Positions 43,697 through 52,594 of a DNA stretch of 64,000 bases are shown piece by piece. Source of the stretch: Aphanizomenon flos-aquae FACHB-1287 (GTDB lineage Bacteria > Cyanobacteriota > Cyanobacteriia > Cyanobacteriales > Nostocaceae); NCBI RefSeq assembly GCF_014698755.1, contig NZ_JACJTO010000004.1, positions 1 through 64,000 of the forward strand. Reading direction: 5' to 3'. The translations under genes were made by a program, and so were the position numbers. A model generated the notes under the pieces. That model ran no database searches. It was given only the letters and a program-made list of their open reading frames with translations, and was not told where the DNA came from. Within the stretch, counting starts at the first letter, position 1, and every line of letters begins with the position of its first letter.

Positions 43697-44529
43697 CTAA
43701 AATCTTGGGCTTTTTCTGGTTCAAAGTTCTTTTATATCTCTTCCTCATAGTTTATGGAATTATTACCGTAATTCCTTTTTTATGGGCATTTTCTGCATCA
43801 TTTAAACCCCTATCTGAGATTATTAATGGTGAATTTAATTTTATCCCCAAGCATTTCACTCTCGATAATTACAAACAAATATTTATCCAAGAACCTCTAT
43901 TTTGGCGCTGGTTATTTAATAGTCTAATTATTGGTATTAGTGTCACAATTTTTAATTTGCTATTTAACTCAATGGCAGGTTATGCTCTAGGAAGATTGCA
44001 TTTTCAGGGTAAACAGTTCTGGTTTTTCCTGATTTTGGCAGTTTTAGTAGTCCCAGCACAAATTACCCTCATTCCTACATTTTTAATTTTAAAAACCATC
44101 GGTTGGCTCAATTCATACCCAGGGATGATTGTTCCTACCATGGTTAATGCTACTTTCATTTTTATGATGCGGCAATTTTTTGTAAATTTTCCCAGAGAAT
44201 TAGAAGAAGCTGGCCAACTAGATGGTTTAAATACCTGGGGAGTTTTTTGGTATATAGTCTTACCTTTGGCTAAACCAGCATTAGCAGCACAAGCGATTTT
44301 TGTATTTATGGGTAGTTGGAATAATTTTTTGCTTCCTGTAGTCATTCTTTTTGACCCAGAAATGTTTACTTTACCTTTAGGACTAAATAGCTTTAAAGGT
44401 CAATACGTCAGTTATTGGAACTACATTATGGCAGCTTCTATGGTCTTTACTCTCCCCGGTTTAGCTATTTATACTTTCTTTAACCGCTACTTGATTCAAG
44501 GTATTACTTTTACAGGTGTTAATAAATAA
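43693..44529 (+). CDS. ABC sugar transporter permease (MalG/UgpE-like)
   Basis: 278 residues from TTG 43693, coupled to the upstream stop (TTGA). Membrane helices include VLLYLFLIVYGIITVIPFLWAFSASFK, and the EAA loop is EEAGQLDGLNTWGVFWYIVLPLAKPALA. The C-terminus YLIQGITFTGVNK is typical of the MalG family. No MSMX/MalK-type ATPase gene lies nearby, so the importer probably uses a shared ATPase encoded elsewhere, as is common for CUT1 transporters in cyanobacteria (inference). Confidence 0.93.
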   Translation: MTKILGFFWFKVLLYLFLIVYGIITVIPFLWAFSASFKPLSEIINGEFNFIPKHFTLDNYKQIFIQEPLFWRWLFNSLIIGISVTIFNLLFNSMAGYALGRLHFQGKQFWFFLILAVLVVPAQITLIPTFLILKTIGWLNSYPGMIVPTMVNATFIFMMRQFFVNFPRELEEAGQLDGLNTWGVFWYIVLPLAKPALAAQAIFVFMGSWNNFLLPVVILFDPEMFTLPLGLNSFKGQYVSYWNYIMAASMVFTLPGLAIYTFFNRYLIQGITFTGVNK

Positions 44530-44555
44530 TGGGTCAAGAAGAAGCTACAAACAAA

Positions 44556-44662
44556 TACAGCGTTTTCCGCACTGATGAGGTACACAATTGAATCCTTAAA
44601 CTCTTGTGGTGCGGGCATCTTGCCCGCTAGATATATACCTCATAACACCGGGAAGTGCTGTA
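44556..44662. repeat. MITE-like dispersed repeat, family 1 copy 2 (107 bp, inverted)
   Basis: This is the reverse complement of the element at 6652-6758 and has exactly the same length. It keeps the TACAGC ends, GCGGGCATCTTGCCCGC, and CTCATCAGTGCGGAAAACG read on the other strand. The sequences differ at a limited number of positions. It sits just after the last permease gene and before the PP2C gene. Confidence 0.85.
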
Positions 44663-44712
44663 ACTGACAAACGACAACTAACAAGTGATTTTAGGTACAT
44701 TTACTATCCAAT

Positions 44713-46848
44713 TCATTTTTTACATGAATCCTGATTTGACTGTATAACAGAGACATCCAAATTTCGCAATTCAGAAAAGCTAACCTTAATTATTTTTGAA
44801 GCTGGTTTGGATTTTTCACAAACGCGCAAAACTACTTCTCGATCATCCTCAGCATTAGTACTTGCTTTTCTCTCTATAACTTGAACTTCAAAAAGACTTT
44901 TAGGCGAAAAAGTTTTGTTATTTATAATAATAGAACTATTCGCTTCAATCACCGCATTAGGAGAAAGATTATCTAAATTGATCTGCGTAGGTGCAGGTGG
45001 AAATGGACCAGAAACATTAGTTGGAGGGGATATTGTTGGTGATTTAAGTTGGAGTTTAAACCAATATCCTAATAAACCAGCTAATAAACTTAATCCCAAA
45101 ATCACAAACAATTGTAATGGTATTGGGTAAACTTTGGTGGTTTTATTTTCCACCATAACTTTAGTTTTTTGATTATTAATAAAACCATCATTATTGTCAC
45201 CAATATCTAATTCTGTACTGGGTAAAAGTCCAGAAAGATCTACTGCAATTGTTATATCTGGTTCAGAATATTCAACATGATAATGTATTAAAGCAATAGT
45301 AACATTATCATGTCCATTTTTAGTATTAGCAATTTCTATTAATCTTTGGGCAACATTTTCTATACTTGTTTTCCCAGACAACAGAGGTAATATTTCCGTA
45401 TCCCAAGATTCTTCCACTCGGTCAAAATCACTTAAACCATCAGATGTCAGTAAAAAAACAGCATCTTCATCAATAATAAAGCGTTGAGATGTGGGATGTA
45501 GTGACGTACTTTTGCTCATTCCCAAAGCCTGAACTAAGGAACCAGATCCCCTGTGTTGTAATGCTTCTCGGTAAAGAGAATATCCTAATCGAACCTCACG
45601 GGACGCAACATCATCATCTAAAGTAACTTGATAACAACTATAAGCAGTAATCCAATAGGCACGACTATCACCAACATGGGCAATATATATTTCATGATCA
45701 ATAGATAAGGACATAACAATGGTTGTTCCCATCCTTTGTCGTCCTTGCCGATTTTCCTTATCGTTACGCTCACTGATTTCATCATTAGCGGTTGCTACGG
45801 CTCGTTCTAAACCAGAAAGTACCATGAAAGGATGTATTATCCCGTCATGCCCATTTAAAGTCAGTTCTTCGACTTCCTGTTCCATGGTTTTAATTGCCAA
45901 ATTAGAAGCCACACTGCCCCCGTCATGTCCACCAATACCATCACAAACAATTGCTAAATCCCTATCTTGCGACATTTTAGTTATTAAACCATCGCTGGGG
46001 GGATAACAGGCATCTTCATTCCGAGGACGGCTAGGTCCGGGGTCTGTTTTGGTACAGATTTTAATAGTAGTAGTTTGGAATTTTCCTAATTGCCTCAATC
46101 CTTGGTCTAAAACTTGAATTAATTCGCTGGAGGAGTTAATTTCCCCCTGAATCAGAAACTCACAAACTTGTTGAATAAATGGCGCGATATTTGGTTTGGC
46201 ATCTTTGAGTAGTTTCCGCCAAAATTCTCCTAATTGGGATAATTTCCCTGGTTTTTCTCCATCAAAACGCAATTCTAAGAAGCGAATTAATACTCCTTCC
46301 ACTCTTAATACATAAGGATCTAGGAGGGTAGATGATACTCCAGCAAGCGTTAGAGGCTGCCACAAATTAGCTAATTGCCACAGCCAATGAATTTGACGGA
46401 TTGATGAAGCATCAGACCAAGCTGTATCTAAACTACTGCATAAACTTACTTGAGTGATATCTGTATCAATTATTAATGGTGGTTTTTCTAATAGTAATAT
46501 TTCTTGCTTGGACTGACCATTGAGGACTCCATACACTTGAGGTACATGACAACGATAGGGAATTAGTTTTAAGTAAGGTCTAATTTGCTCTAAATCGTCT
46601 AATTCAGGCATTTGGGGCAATAAACCAGGTTTGATATCTAAAAGTATGGATTTATTAATAACTAAATAGCGATCGCTGCCATCATCTAAAATAGATCCAG
46701 GCTGACAATGGCTGAAATCACTATCCACAGCCCAGAGATAACGCTTAGGTAAGGGTGTGGAACACTTCTCGCAAAATTTATTGGTGAGGGGATTAGCAAA
46801 TTGACAATATTCTTTGGGGCAGCACAGCGTTACCACATCATTTTCCAT
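44713..46848 (-). CDS. PP2C-type Ser/Thr phosphatase with N-terminal zinc ribbon and membrane anchor
   Basis: 711 residues. A four-Cys ribbon (CPKEYC ... FCEKCSTPLP, residues ~10-35) is followed by a degenerate ~220-residue region resembling an inactive kinase-like segment. The PPM/PP2C domain (~265-530) has RPRNEDACYPP, DLAIVCDGIGGHDGG, MGTTIVMSL, AHVGDSRAYW, LLTSDGLSDFD and GHDNVTIAL, so all metal ligands are kept. One membrane helix (LFVILGLSLLAGLLGYWF, ~585) leads to a C-terminal domain outside. It reverses Ser/Thr phosphorylation and is Mn/Mg dependent. The ribbon matches the one on the Ser/Thr kinase at 30304-31668. Confidence 0.92.
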   Translation of the reverse strand: MENDVVTLCCPKEYCQFANPLTNKFCEKCSTPLPKRYLWAVDSDFSHCQPGSILDDGSDRYLVINKSILLDIKPGLLPQMPELDDLEQIRPYLKLIPYRCHVPQVYGVLNGQSKQEILLLEKPPLIIDTDITQVSLCSSLDTAWSDASSIRQIHWLWQLANLWQPLTLAGVSSTLLDPYVLRVEGVLIRFLELRFDGEKPGKLSQLGEFWRKLLKDAKPNIAPFIQQVCEFLIQGEINSSSELIQVLDQGLRQLGKFQTTTIKICTKTDPGPSRPRNEDACYPPSDGLITKMSQDRDLAIVCDGIGGHDGGSVASNLAIKTMEQEVEELTLNGHDGIIHPFMVLSGLERAVATANDEISERNDKENRQGRQRMGTTIVMSLSIDHEIYIAHVGDSRAYWITAYSCYQVTLDDDVASREVRLGYSLYREALQHRGSGSLVQALGMSKSTSLHPTSQRFIIDEDAVFLLTSDGLSDFDRVEESWDTEILPLLSGKTSIENVAQRLIEIANTKNGHDNVTIALIHYHVEYSEPDITIAVDLSGLLPSTELDIGDNNDGFINNQKTKVMVENKTTKVYPIPLQLFVILGLSLLAGLLGYWFKLQLKSPTISPPTNVSGPFPPAPTQINLDNLSPNAVIEANSSIIINNKTFSPKSLFEVQVIERKASTNAEDDREVVLRVCEKSKPASKIIKVSFSELRNLDVSVIQSNQDSCKK

Positions 46849-47058
46849 AGTTTCCTCACCTATTCTGCAATTGGCATTTTCTTTAACAGTATTTGGTGGC
46901 AGTAGTTACCACCACCGATATTTTTGGTAAGACACAAATTTATCATAACCTTGATTGTGGTGATAATATGTAGCCATAGCAGAACTAATTCTGGATTTAC
47001 CACTAAAAATTAACATAGCCGGCGAATTATATTCGCCAGGACTAGGTAAATACTACAT

Positions 47059-47415
47059 TTATTGATTGTTGCTATCTGCTACTTGGGGTAATCCCATACT
47101 GTAGTTAGTAACCCGACTAGAGAGATTATAGCTAATTTCGCCTTTTTGTAGAAGCGATCGTAAATAATGCTCTAAGTCTGAACCAATACGGCGCAAGTTA
47201 TAATCTGTGAGATCTTCACCACTAAACGCTTCTACCAGTTGATCAAACTGACGATAAACTTGTTGTAAAGCATCATCATTCCAGTTAAACTCGTTATCTG
47301 GATCTATATCCAATGTTAAGACATGATTACTTGGAATCAGTTCATCTTTGTCCATTTCCGCTGCAAAAATGCGAATATGACGGGTTGTGGACTTGAGCAG
47401 CATCAGGTTATCCAT
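47059..47415 (-). CDS. ndhM: NDH-1 subunit M
   Basis: 118 residues matching the oxygenic-photosynthesis-specific NdhM: MLLKSTTRHIRIFAAEMDKDEL, LTLDIDPDNEFNWNDDALQQVYRQFDQLVEAFSGEDLTDYNLRRIGSDLEHYLRSLLQKGEISYNL and NYSMGLPQV. It is a peripheral subunit of the hydrophilic arm of cyanobacterial NDH-1. The start may be ATG 47415 or ATG 47403, since neither has a good ribosome-binding site. A GGCGAAT/ATTCGCC hairpin (47023-47039) lies ~20 bp beyond the stop. Confidence 0.93.
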   Translation of the reverse strand: MDNLMLLKSTTRHIRIFAAEMDKDELIPSNHVLTLDIDPDNEFNWNDDALQQVYRQFDQLVEAFSGEDLTDYNLRRIGSDLEHYLRSLLQKGEISYNLSSRVTNYSMGLPQVADSNNQ

Positions 47416-48184
47416 GAATTTAGGTGTAAGAATTTGGCTGAATTACACTGCAATTATTTTAACTGCTATGTTCGAGCTTACAGCAGAAATGAATCTAAAG
47501 TCTAAAATACCGGGATTAATTTACCCAGTCAGAAGCCAAAACAATATCAGTTGTATATTAGTTCTAATTTTAACATTGTATTTCACTTATCCGTAATTCG
47601 TTATAATTCTTTAAGTTGATTTTGTGTCATTTATAGCGCTCTCACTTGATCTTTACTTGAGGTGGCTATTTGCGAAAGATTTTCTGATTTTCTTGCTGAT
47701 TCTGATTTTTTCTGATGTAAATGTACTCATATTGTCGTGACTTAATAGGATTTTCTGCCAATTAGTAAATTTTTTACAGTCATAAATTGCATTAATTAAG
47801 GGAGCATCTTCAGTACAAATGCTTAAGTATTCTCGTGAAAAAATGTAAAAAATAATATTTCTTGACGTTTTCCACAAGTTGATGTAAAAACCTTTAACAG
47901 GGTCTAATTAGTTGTTTATGGAAACTTCATGGCATGAGATATCAAAAACTAAATAATAGTTTATGGCTAAGGTATGCCATAACTAGTAAAGAAACATCAA
48001 AAACATAGCAAAATTTAACTGAAACAAGATCAGGGGGTAGAATAGAATGCAGTTTTATAGATGGGAAAAAATTCCGATCTTGAAAAACTTTGTATTCACA
48101 GAAGTATAAAAAAATATAAGGAATTTTTCTGGAGATATTAGTTCCTCACCCGCATGACCACTAAGTAAAAGAATCTTGAAAACT
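47416..48184. other. Intergenic region without recognised genes
   Basis: About 770 bp between ndhM (minus) and the 94-residue gene (plus), so both promoters lie here. A run of TTTTCTGATTTTC-like direct repeats occurs at 47673-47715. No gene, tRNA or known riboswitch is seen. Confidence 0.4.
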
Positions 48185-48466
48185 ATGAACTCTAAAGTAT
48201 TACCACGTCCAATAAATAACTCCGAAGTAGGTGTTTATGAGTGTGAAATTCACCTTAAATTCCGCCTAATTGAGGAAAAGAGTCTTTTGAGTGATCGTGA
48301 GCAACTGTTACAAGTATTACTAGAGGCTTTAACTGAAGGATCTGATGATTTTTTAGAAACTTTACAGGCATCTGTTAAAGCTCAGGAGATTTCCGAGTTT
48401 AAAGCCTCTCCACAAATGCGTCGCCAAATGATGCGGTTACGCAATTCGGCGGATACTATTCAATAG
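48185..48466 (+). CDS. Small hypothetical protein, cyanobacterial type
   Basis: 93 residues from MNSKVLPRPINNSE; ATG 48185 was chosen over a TTG three codons earlier. The product is acidic and helical: VGVYECEIHLKFRLIEEKSLLSDREQLLQVLLEALTEG, then DDFLETLQASVKAQEISEFKASPQMRRQMMRLRNS. The C-terminal basic stretch is short. I recall similar short proteins in heterocyst-forming cyanobacteria but cannot assign a function. It appears monocistronic with a long leader. Confidence 0.7.
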   Translation: MNSKVLPRPINNSEVGVYECEIHLKFRLIEEKSLLSDREQLLQVLLEALTEGSDDFLETLQASVKAQEISEFKASPQMRRQMMRLRNSADTIQ

Positions 48467-48840
48467 TATTTGTGTTATTTTCATAATTTCCAGTTCATGT
48501 AAGGTTATCAAGATTAAGTCTTAAAAGTCTGCTTCTACTTGTTTTACTTCATAAGGAGTCTGCCCGTAAACGTAAAATTACGTCTACAATATTCTCGTCT
48601 TAGTGCTGTTTCGGCAGCAAATTCATACAGGTGTATTTTACCAGTTTTTATTTTTTTACCGGGCAACTTTGATCGCTAGTAGATGTAAGTAGGTTGGCGT
48701 TAAAAATTGTCGTTATAGTAAGGCAAGAGGGAAGAGGGAAAAGGCAAAAGGCGATTTTATATTTCCTGACACAGTTTGCTTTTATCGTGTTAGCTACGAA
48801 AAGTCGAGTTTATAGCCCCGTCGACTGATCGTGGGGAGTG
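48467..48840. other. Intergenic region after the 93-residue gene
   Basis: Contains an imperfect palindrome (GTAAACGTAAAATTACGTC, near 48567) and a G/A-rich short repeat GAGGGAAGAGGGAAAAGGC near 48728. No gene is visible in these 374 bp. Confidence 0.4.
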
Positions 48841-49536
48841 TCAATTGGCTAAACCATGTTCTAGGGCAAAACGAACTAACTCTGTACGACTATTAGTACC
48901 AGTTTTACTAAATAGACGACTGACATATTTTTCGACATTGCGGACGCTGGTTTCCAAGCGCCGGGCAATTTCTTTGTTCATTAATCCTTCTGCTACCAGG
49001 TTTAAAACACTTTGCTCTCTAGGCGTTAAATCTATTTTAAAAGGGGCTGGAGATTGAGATATAGAACTTCGATGAGTCAATAGTATTCTAATTTGAGCGA
49101 TTTGATTAGCCAAATCGGCAAGATTTGGGGTTTCGCTGTCTTCTTTGGTTGTGGGGCTTTGGGCACTGCGACGCGCTAGTAGATTTTCGACTATGGCAAC
49201 TAATTCGTCAGGATCGAAGGGCTTAGGAAGATAAGCGTCAACACCTGCATGATAGCCTTGAATGCGATCGCAAGTCATACCTTTAGCGGTTAAGAATACC
49301 ACTGGTAAGGCTTGAAAGCGGGGATCATCTCGCATTTGTTTGAGGAACTGATAGCCATCCACCTGAGGCATCATGATATCAGAAATCACTAAATCAGGTG
49401 TACTATGCTGCATCCAGTCCCAACCTTCGCGGGCGTTACTGGCAGTTTGAACCCTAAAACCGCTTTCTTGTAAGTATTCTTTCACGGCTTCCCGTAACCC
49501 CGGTTCGTCATCTACCAGTAACAGTTGTGCTGACAT
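48841..49536 (-). CDS. rre1: NarL-type response regulator Rre1 (Ycf29-like)
   Basis: 231 residues. The receiver domain (~4-120) has LLLVDDEPGL with the acidic pair, DLVISDIMMP with the phospho-acceptor Asp53, FLTAKG and PKPFDPDEL. A C-terminal NarL/LuxR helix-turn-helix (LTPREQSVLNLVAEGLMNKEIARRL, TSVRNVEKYVSRLFSKTGTNSRTELVRF) binds DNA. It matches cyanobacterial Rre1 (Ycf29), which with Hik2 or Hik34 controls stress, heat and photosynthesis genes. No histidine kinase lies nearby. The symbol is from memory of the family, not from a search. Confidence 0.82.
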   Translation of the reverse strand: MSAQLLLVDDEPGLREAVKEYLQESGFRVQTASNAREGWDWMQHSTPDLVISDIMMPQVDGYQFLKQMRDDPRFQALPVVFLTAKGMTCDRIQGYHAGVDAYLPKPFDPDELVAIVENLLARRSAQSPTTKEDSETPNLADLANQIAQIRILLTHRSSISQSPAPFKIDLTPREQSVLNLVAEGLMNKEIARRLETSVRNVEKYVSRLFSKTGTNSRTELVRFALEHGLAN

Positions 49537-49750
49537 TGAAAATTCCTATAGGTGTACATTTATCTAACATAGCGAAATTTGTGGGTATTGACTACTAGGG
49601 CGGGGAAAAACTTTGTAATTTCCTGAATAAAATATTATCAGGGCCAAGCTGGGCTAAATTCTTACATGATCAAGTCCAACAATTAAAGAATTTAAATATA
49701 AAATTATATGGCAAAACTTAATTACAAATCATTAATAGTAAGTAATAAAT

Positions 49751-50470
49751 ATGATTGGAGAAATAGGTAAAGTTTACCTCGTTGGTGCAGGGCCAGGAGA
49801 TGTAGAATATTTAACTGTCAAAGCCTATCGTCTGTTAACATCTGCCCAGGTACTGGTCTATGATGCTTTAGTTGATAGTCAATTATTAGATTATGTCCCT
49901 ATAGATTGTTTAAAAATAGATGTTGGTAAACGTGGTGGTAAAATCAGCACTTCCCAAAATGAAATTAACAATTTACTCGTCAAATATTGTTTAGATAAAA
50001 AACAAGTTATTAGACTAAAATCAGGAGATCCTTTAATATTTGGTCGTTGTATTTTAGAGATTGAAGCTTTAAAAAAAGCAGGTTGTCAATTTGAAATCAT
50101 TCCCGGAATTTCTTCGGCATTAGCTGCACCATTATTAGCAGGAATTCCCCTCACTGATAACGTTCTTAGTCGTTGTTTTGCGGTCTGTACTGCCCATGAA
50201 CCAGAAAGTTTAAACTGGCAAGCATTAGCAAGCTTGGAAACCTTAGTAATTTTGATGGGGGGAAAAAATTTACCAGAAATCATCCATCAACTGATAAAAT
50301 ATAAAAAATCTCCTTCTACTCCCATTGCTATTATCCGTTGGGCTGGAACATCTAGTCAAGAAGTCTGGATAGGAGAATTGGGAAATATCCTCGCACAAAC
50401 CGCTGATTTATCTCTATCTCCCGCAGTTATAGTTATTGGTGAAGTTGTGCGACTACGAGATTATATATAA
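49751..50470 (+). CDS. cobA: Uroporphyrinogen-III C-methyltransferase
   Basis: 239 residues with SAM-dependent tetrapyrrole methylase motifs: VYLVGAGPGDVEYLTVKA, VLVYDALVD, VGKRGGK, VIRLKSGDPLIFGRC and VIPGISSALAAP (here IIPGISS). It methylates uroporphyrinogen III at C2 and C7 to precorrin-2 for siroheme and cobalamin. It is the single-function CobA type, without the CysG reductase part. It is followed by hemD on the same strand (54-bp gap), so both branches from uroporphyrinogen III lie together. Confidence 0.95.
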   Translation: MIGEIGKVYLVGAGPGDVEYLTVKAYRLLTSAQVLVYDALVDSQLLDYVPIDCLKIDVGKRGGKISTSQNEINNLLVKYCLDKKQVIRLKSGDPLIFGRCILEIEALKKAGCQFEIIPGISSALAAPLLAGIPLTDNVLSRCFAVCTAHEPESLNWQALASLETLVILMGGKNLPEIIHQLIKYKKSPSTPIAIIRWAGTSSQEVWIGELGNILAQTADLSLSPAVIVIGEVVRLRDYI

Positions 50471-50524
50471 TATACAAAATAGCCATCAAAACCAAAAATT
50501 GTTAATATAAATTGAGGGTCAACC

Positions 50525-51322
50525 GTGAATTATAATCTTTCTCCCCTGCTGGGAAAAACCATTTTAGTTACCCGTTCTGTGGGACAATCAAATCAATTTA
50601 GCGATCGCTTAACCTCCGCAGGTGCTAATGTTATAGAAATGCCAACTTTAGAAATTGGACCTCCTAGCAGTTGGTCAGCTTTAGATCAGGAAATTTCGCA
50701 GTTATCAACCTTTAATTGGTTAGTTCTTACTTCTAGTAATGGTGTAGAATACTTTTTCCAAAGATTAGAAAAATCCGGTCAAGATAAAAATGCTTTATCA
50801 GGTGTGAAAATTGCCGTTGTTGGCGAAAAAACAGCCCAAATTTTACAAAAACAAAATATTCAAGCTGATTTTATTCCTCCTAACTTTATTGCTGATTCTT
50901 TAGTGGAAAACTTTCCCGAATCACTAACAGGTAAAAAGATATTATTTCCCAGAGTTGAAAGTGGAGGAAGGGAAGTATTAGTTAAGGAATTAACAGCCAA
51001 AGGTGCAGAAGTAATTGAAGTTCCTGCTTATGAATCTTGCTGTCCTCAAAGTATCCCGGCTGCGGCTGAATATGCTTTAGTTAATAATACGGTAGATATT
51101 ATTACCTTTGCTAGTTCTAAAACGGTTCTATTTTTCTCCCAATTAACAGCGCGTATATTTAAATACAACCCGGAAAATTTTGCCAGAATTTGTATAGCTT
51201 CCATTGGTCCCCAAACTTCAAAAACCTGTCAAACTGTCTTTGGAAGAGTAGATATTGAAGCAGAAGAATATACTTTAGAAGGGTTAAAAAATGCCATAAT
51301 TAAATTTTCTAATCACCAATGA
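50525..51322 (+). CDS. hemD: Uroporphyrinogen-III synthase
   Basis: 265 residues from GTG 50525. HemD family features are KTILVTRSVGQSNQFSDRL, FNWLVLTSSNGVEYFF, VAVVGEKTAQ-like KIAVVGEKTAQIL, GKKILFPRVESGGREVL and VDIITFASSKTV, with IGPQTSKTC near the C-terminus. It closes hydroxymethylbilane into uroporphyrinogen III, the last common precursor of heme, chlorophyll and siroheme. Its TGA overlaps the ATG of coaE (ATGA), so the two are translationally coupled. Confidence 0.94.
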   Translation: MNYNLSPLLGKTILVTRSVGQSNQFSDRLTSAGANVIEMPTLEIGPPSSWSALDQEISQLSTFNWLVLTSSNGVEYFFQRLEKSGQDKNALSGVKIAVVGEKTAQILQKQNIQADFIPPNFIADSLVENFPESLTGKKILFPRVESGGREVLVKELTAKGAEVIEVPAYESCCPQSIPAAAEYALVNNTVDIITFASSKTVLFFSQLTARIFKYNPENFARICIASIGPQTSKTCQTVFGRVDIEAEEYTLEGLKNAIIKFSNHQ

Positions 51323-51927
51323 ATAAAAACTTAATTGGTTTAACAGGTGGAATTGCAACCGGTAAAAGTACAGTTGCAAATTATTTAGCTAAAACTTACA
51401 ATTTACCGATTTTAGATGCAGATATTTATGCAAGAGATGCCGTATTTATAGGTTCTCCTGTTTTGTCACAAATTACCGAAAAATATGGCACAGAAATCAT
51501 TTTAAGTGATGGTAATTTAAATAGAGCTAAATTAGGAGAAATCATTTTTAATCAACCAGAAGAACGTCAATGGGTAGAAAGTGTAATTCATCCTTATGTG
51601 AGAAATCGGTTTTCCCAAGCTATTAATGAATCATCTGCACATACTTTAATTTTAGTAATTCCTCTATTATTTGAAGCTAATTTAGAAAATCTAGTTAATC
51701 AAATTTGGGTTGTATCTTGTTCCCCACAACAGCAACAACAGCGATTAATAGAAAGAAATAATTTCACCACAGAACAAGCAGTAGCCAGAATTAATAGTCA
51801 ATTATCTATTACTGAAAAAATTGCTCGTGCTGATGTAGTCTTAGATAATTCTGCCAGTTTAGAATCGCTGTTACAACAAATAGATCAAATTATGTTGCGG
51901 GATTCAATACTCCTAGAACTGAAATAA
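51319..51927 (+). CDS. coaE: Dephospho-CoA kinase
   Basis: 202 residues. P-loop GLTGGIATGKST near residue 6, then LDADIYARDAV, and IHPYVRNRF, with the CoaE signature VIPLLFEANLE and VVSCSPQQQQQRLIERN. It catalyses ATP-dependent phosphorylation of dephospho-CoA, the last step of CoA synthesis. The ATG overlaps the hemD stop. Nothing follows on its strand for 169 bp before the HNH gene. Confidence 0.96.
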   Translation: MNKNLIGLTGGIATGKSTVANYLAKTYNLPILDADIYARDAVFIGSPVLSQITEKYGTEIILSDGNLNRAKLGEIIFNQPEERQWVESVIHPYVRNRFSQAINESSAHTLILVIPLLFEANLENLVNQIWVVSCSPQQQQQRLIERNNFTTEQAVARINSQLSITEKIARADVVLDNSASLESLLQQIDQIMLRDSILLELK

Positions 51928-52096
51928 TTGTATATATGGAACTTCCCCCAGACTATCGTGAATTTTCAACTACCCAGACTTGCGGGAAAAGTATCGGGTC
52001 TGGATCAAAAACCAAAAAAGTATAAATTATTCTCATATCCCCAGCGGAGTCGATTTGTGTTATTATGGGTAAAACTAATACCTTAAGCGCAGATTC

Positions 52097-52594
52097 ATGA
52101 GGAAGGTTTTAGTCCTGAACGCCTCTTACGAACCGCTCAATATCACCAGTTGGCGACGTGCCACCGTGTTGTTGATTAAAGGCAAGGCTGAACGCTTAGA
52201 ATACAACGGTAAATTCCTTTACTCGGATTTTCCGATGCCGACCGTCATCCGGTTGCGCCACTATGTCCGCGTTCCTTATATGGAAATTCCTCTAACTCGG
52301 AGGAATATTCTGCATCGTGATAGTCATACTTGTCAATATTGTGGTGCCACAGGAGAAGGGTTAACCCTAGATCATGTGATGCCAAAATCACGAGGTGGGG
52401 AGGATACTTGGGAGAATATTGTTACTGCTTGTGTACGCTGCAATGTCAAAAAAGGTTGTCGTACTCCTTTGGAGGCGCGAATGCCTTTGCGTCATTTGCC
52501 ACGCCAACCTTACAGCAGTCTCTACTTTGAGGTAACAAAACATTTGAAAAGTGGACTTCATCAGGAGTGGCAAAAGTATGTGATAGGTCTTTGA
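52097..52594 (+). CDS. HNH endonuclease family protein
   Basis: 165 residues. An N-terminal region (VLVLNASYEPLNITSWRRATVLLIKGKAERLEYNG) precedes an HNH domain: CQYCG, LTLDHVMPKSRGGEDTWENIVTACVRCN with the two CxxC zinc pairs and the catalytic His of DHV. This short type with the VLNASYEP start is common in cyanobacteria and other bacteria; its role is unknown. It is not next to a methylase or a recombinase, so restriction is not indicated. Confidence 0.92.
   Translation: MRKVLVLNASYEPLNITSWRRATVLLIKGKAERLEYNGKFLYSDFPMPTVIRLRHYVRVPYMEIPLTRRNILHRDSHTCQYCGATGEGLTLDHVMPKSRGGEDTWENIVTACVRCNVKKGCRTPLEARMPLRHLPRQPYSSLYFEVTKHLKSGLHQEWQKYVIGL

Noticed and set aside
47653-47877. 74-codon frame on the minus strand between ndhM and the 93-residue gene
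   Set aside because: No ribosome-binding site and no family pattern; it covers a TTTTCTGATT direct repeat and has AT-biased composition.
49537-49750. Cobalamin riboswitch ahead of cobA
   Set aside because: No B12-box-like conserved sequence or matching fold is visible in the leader.
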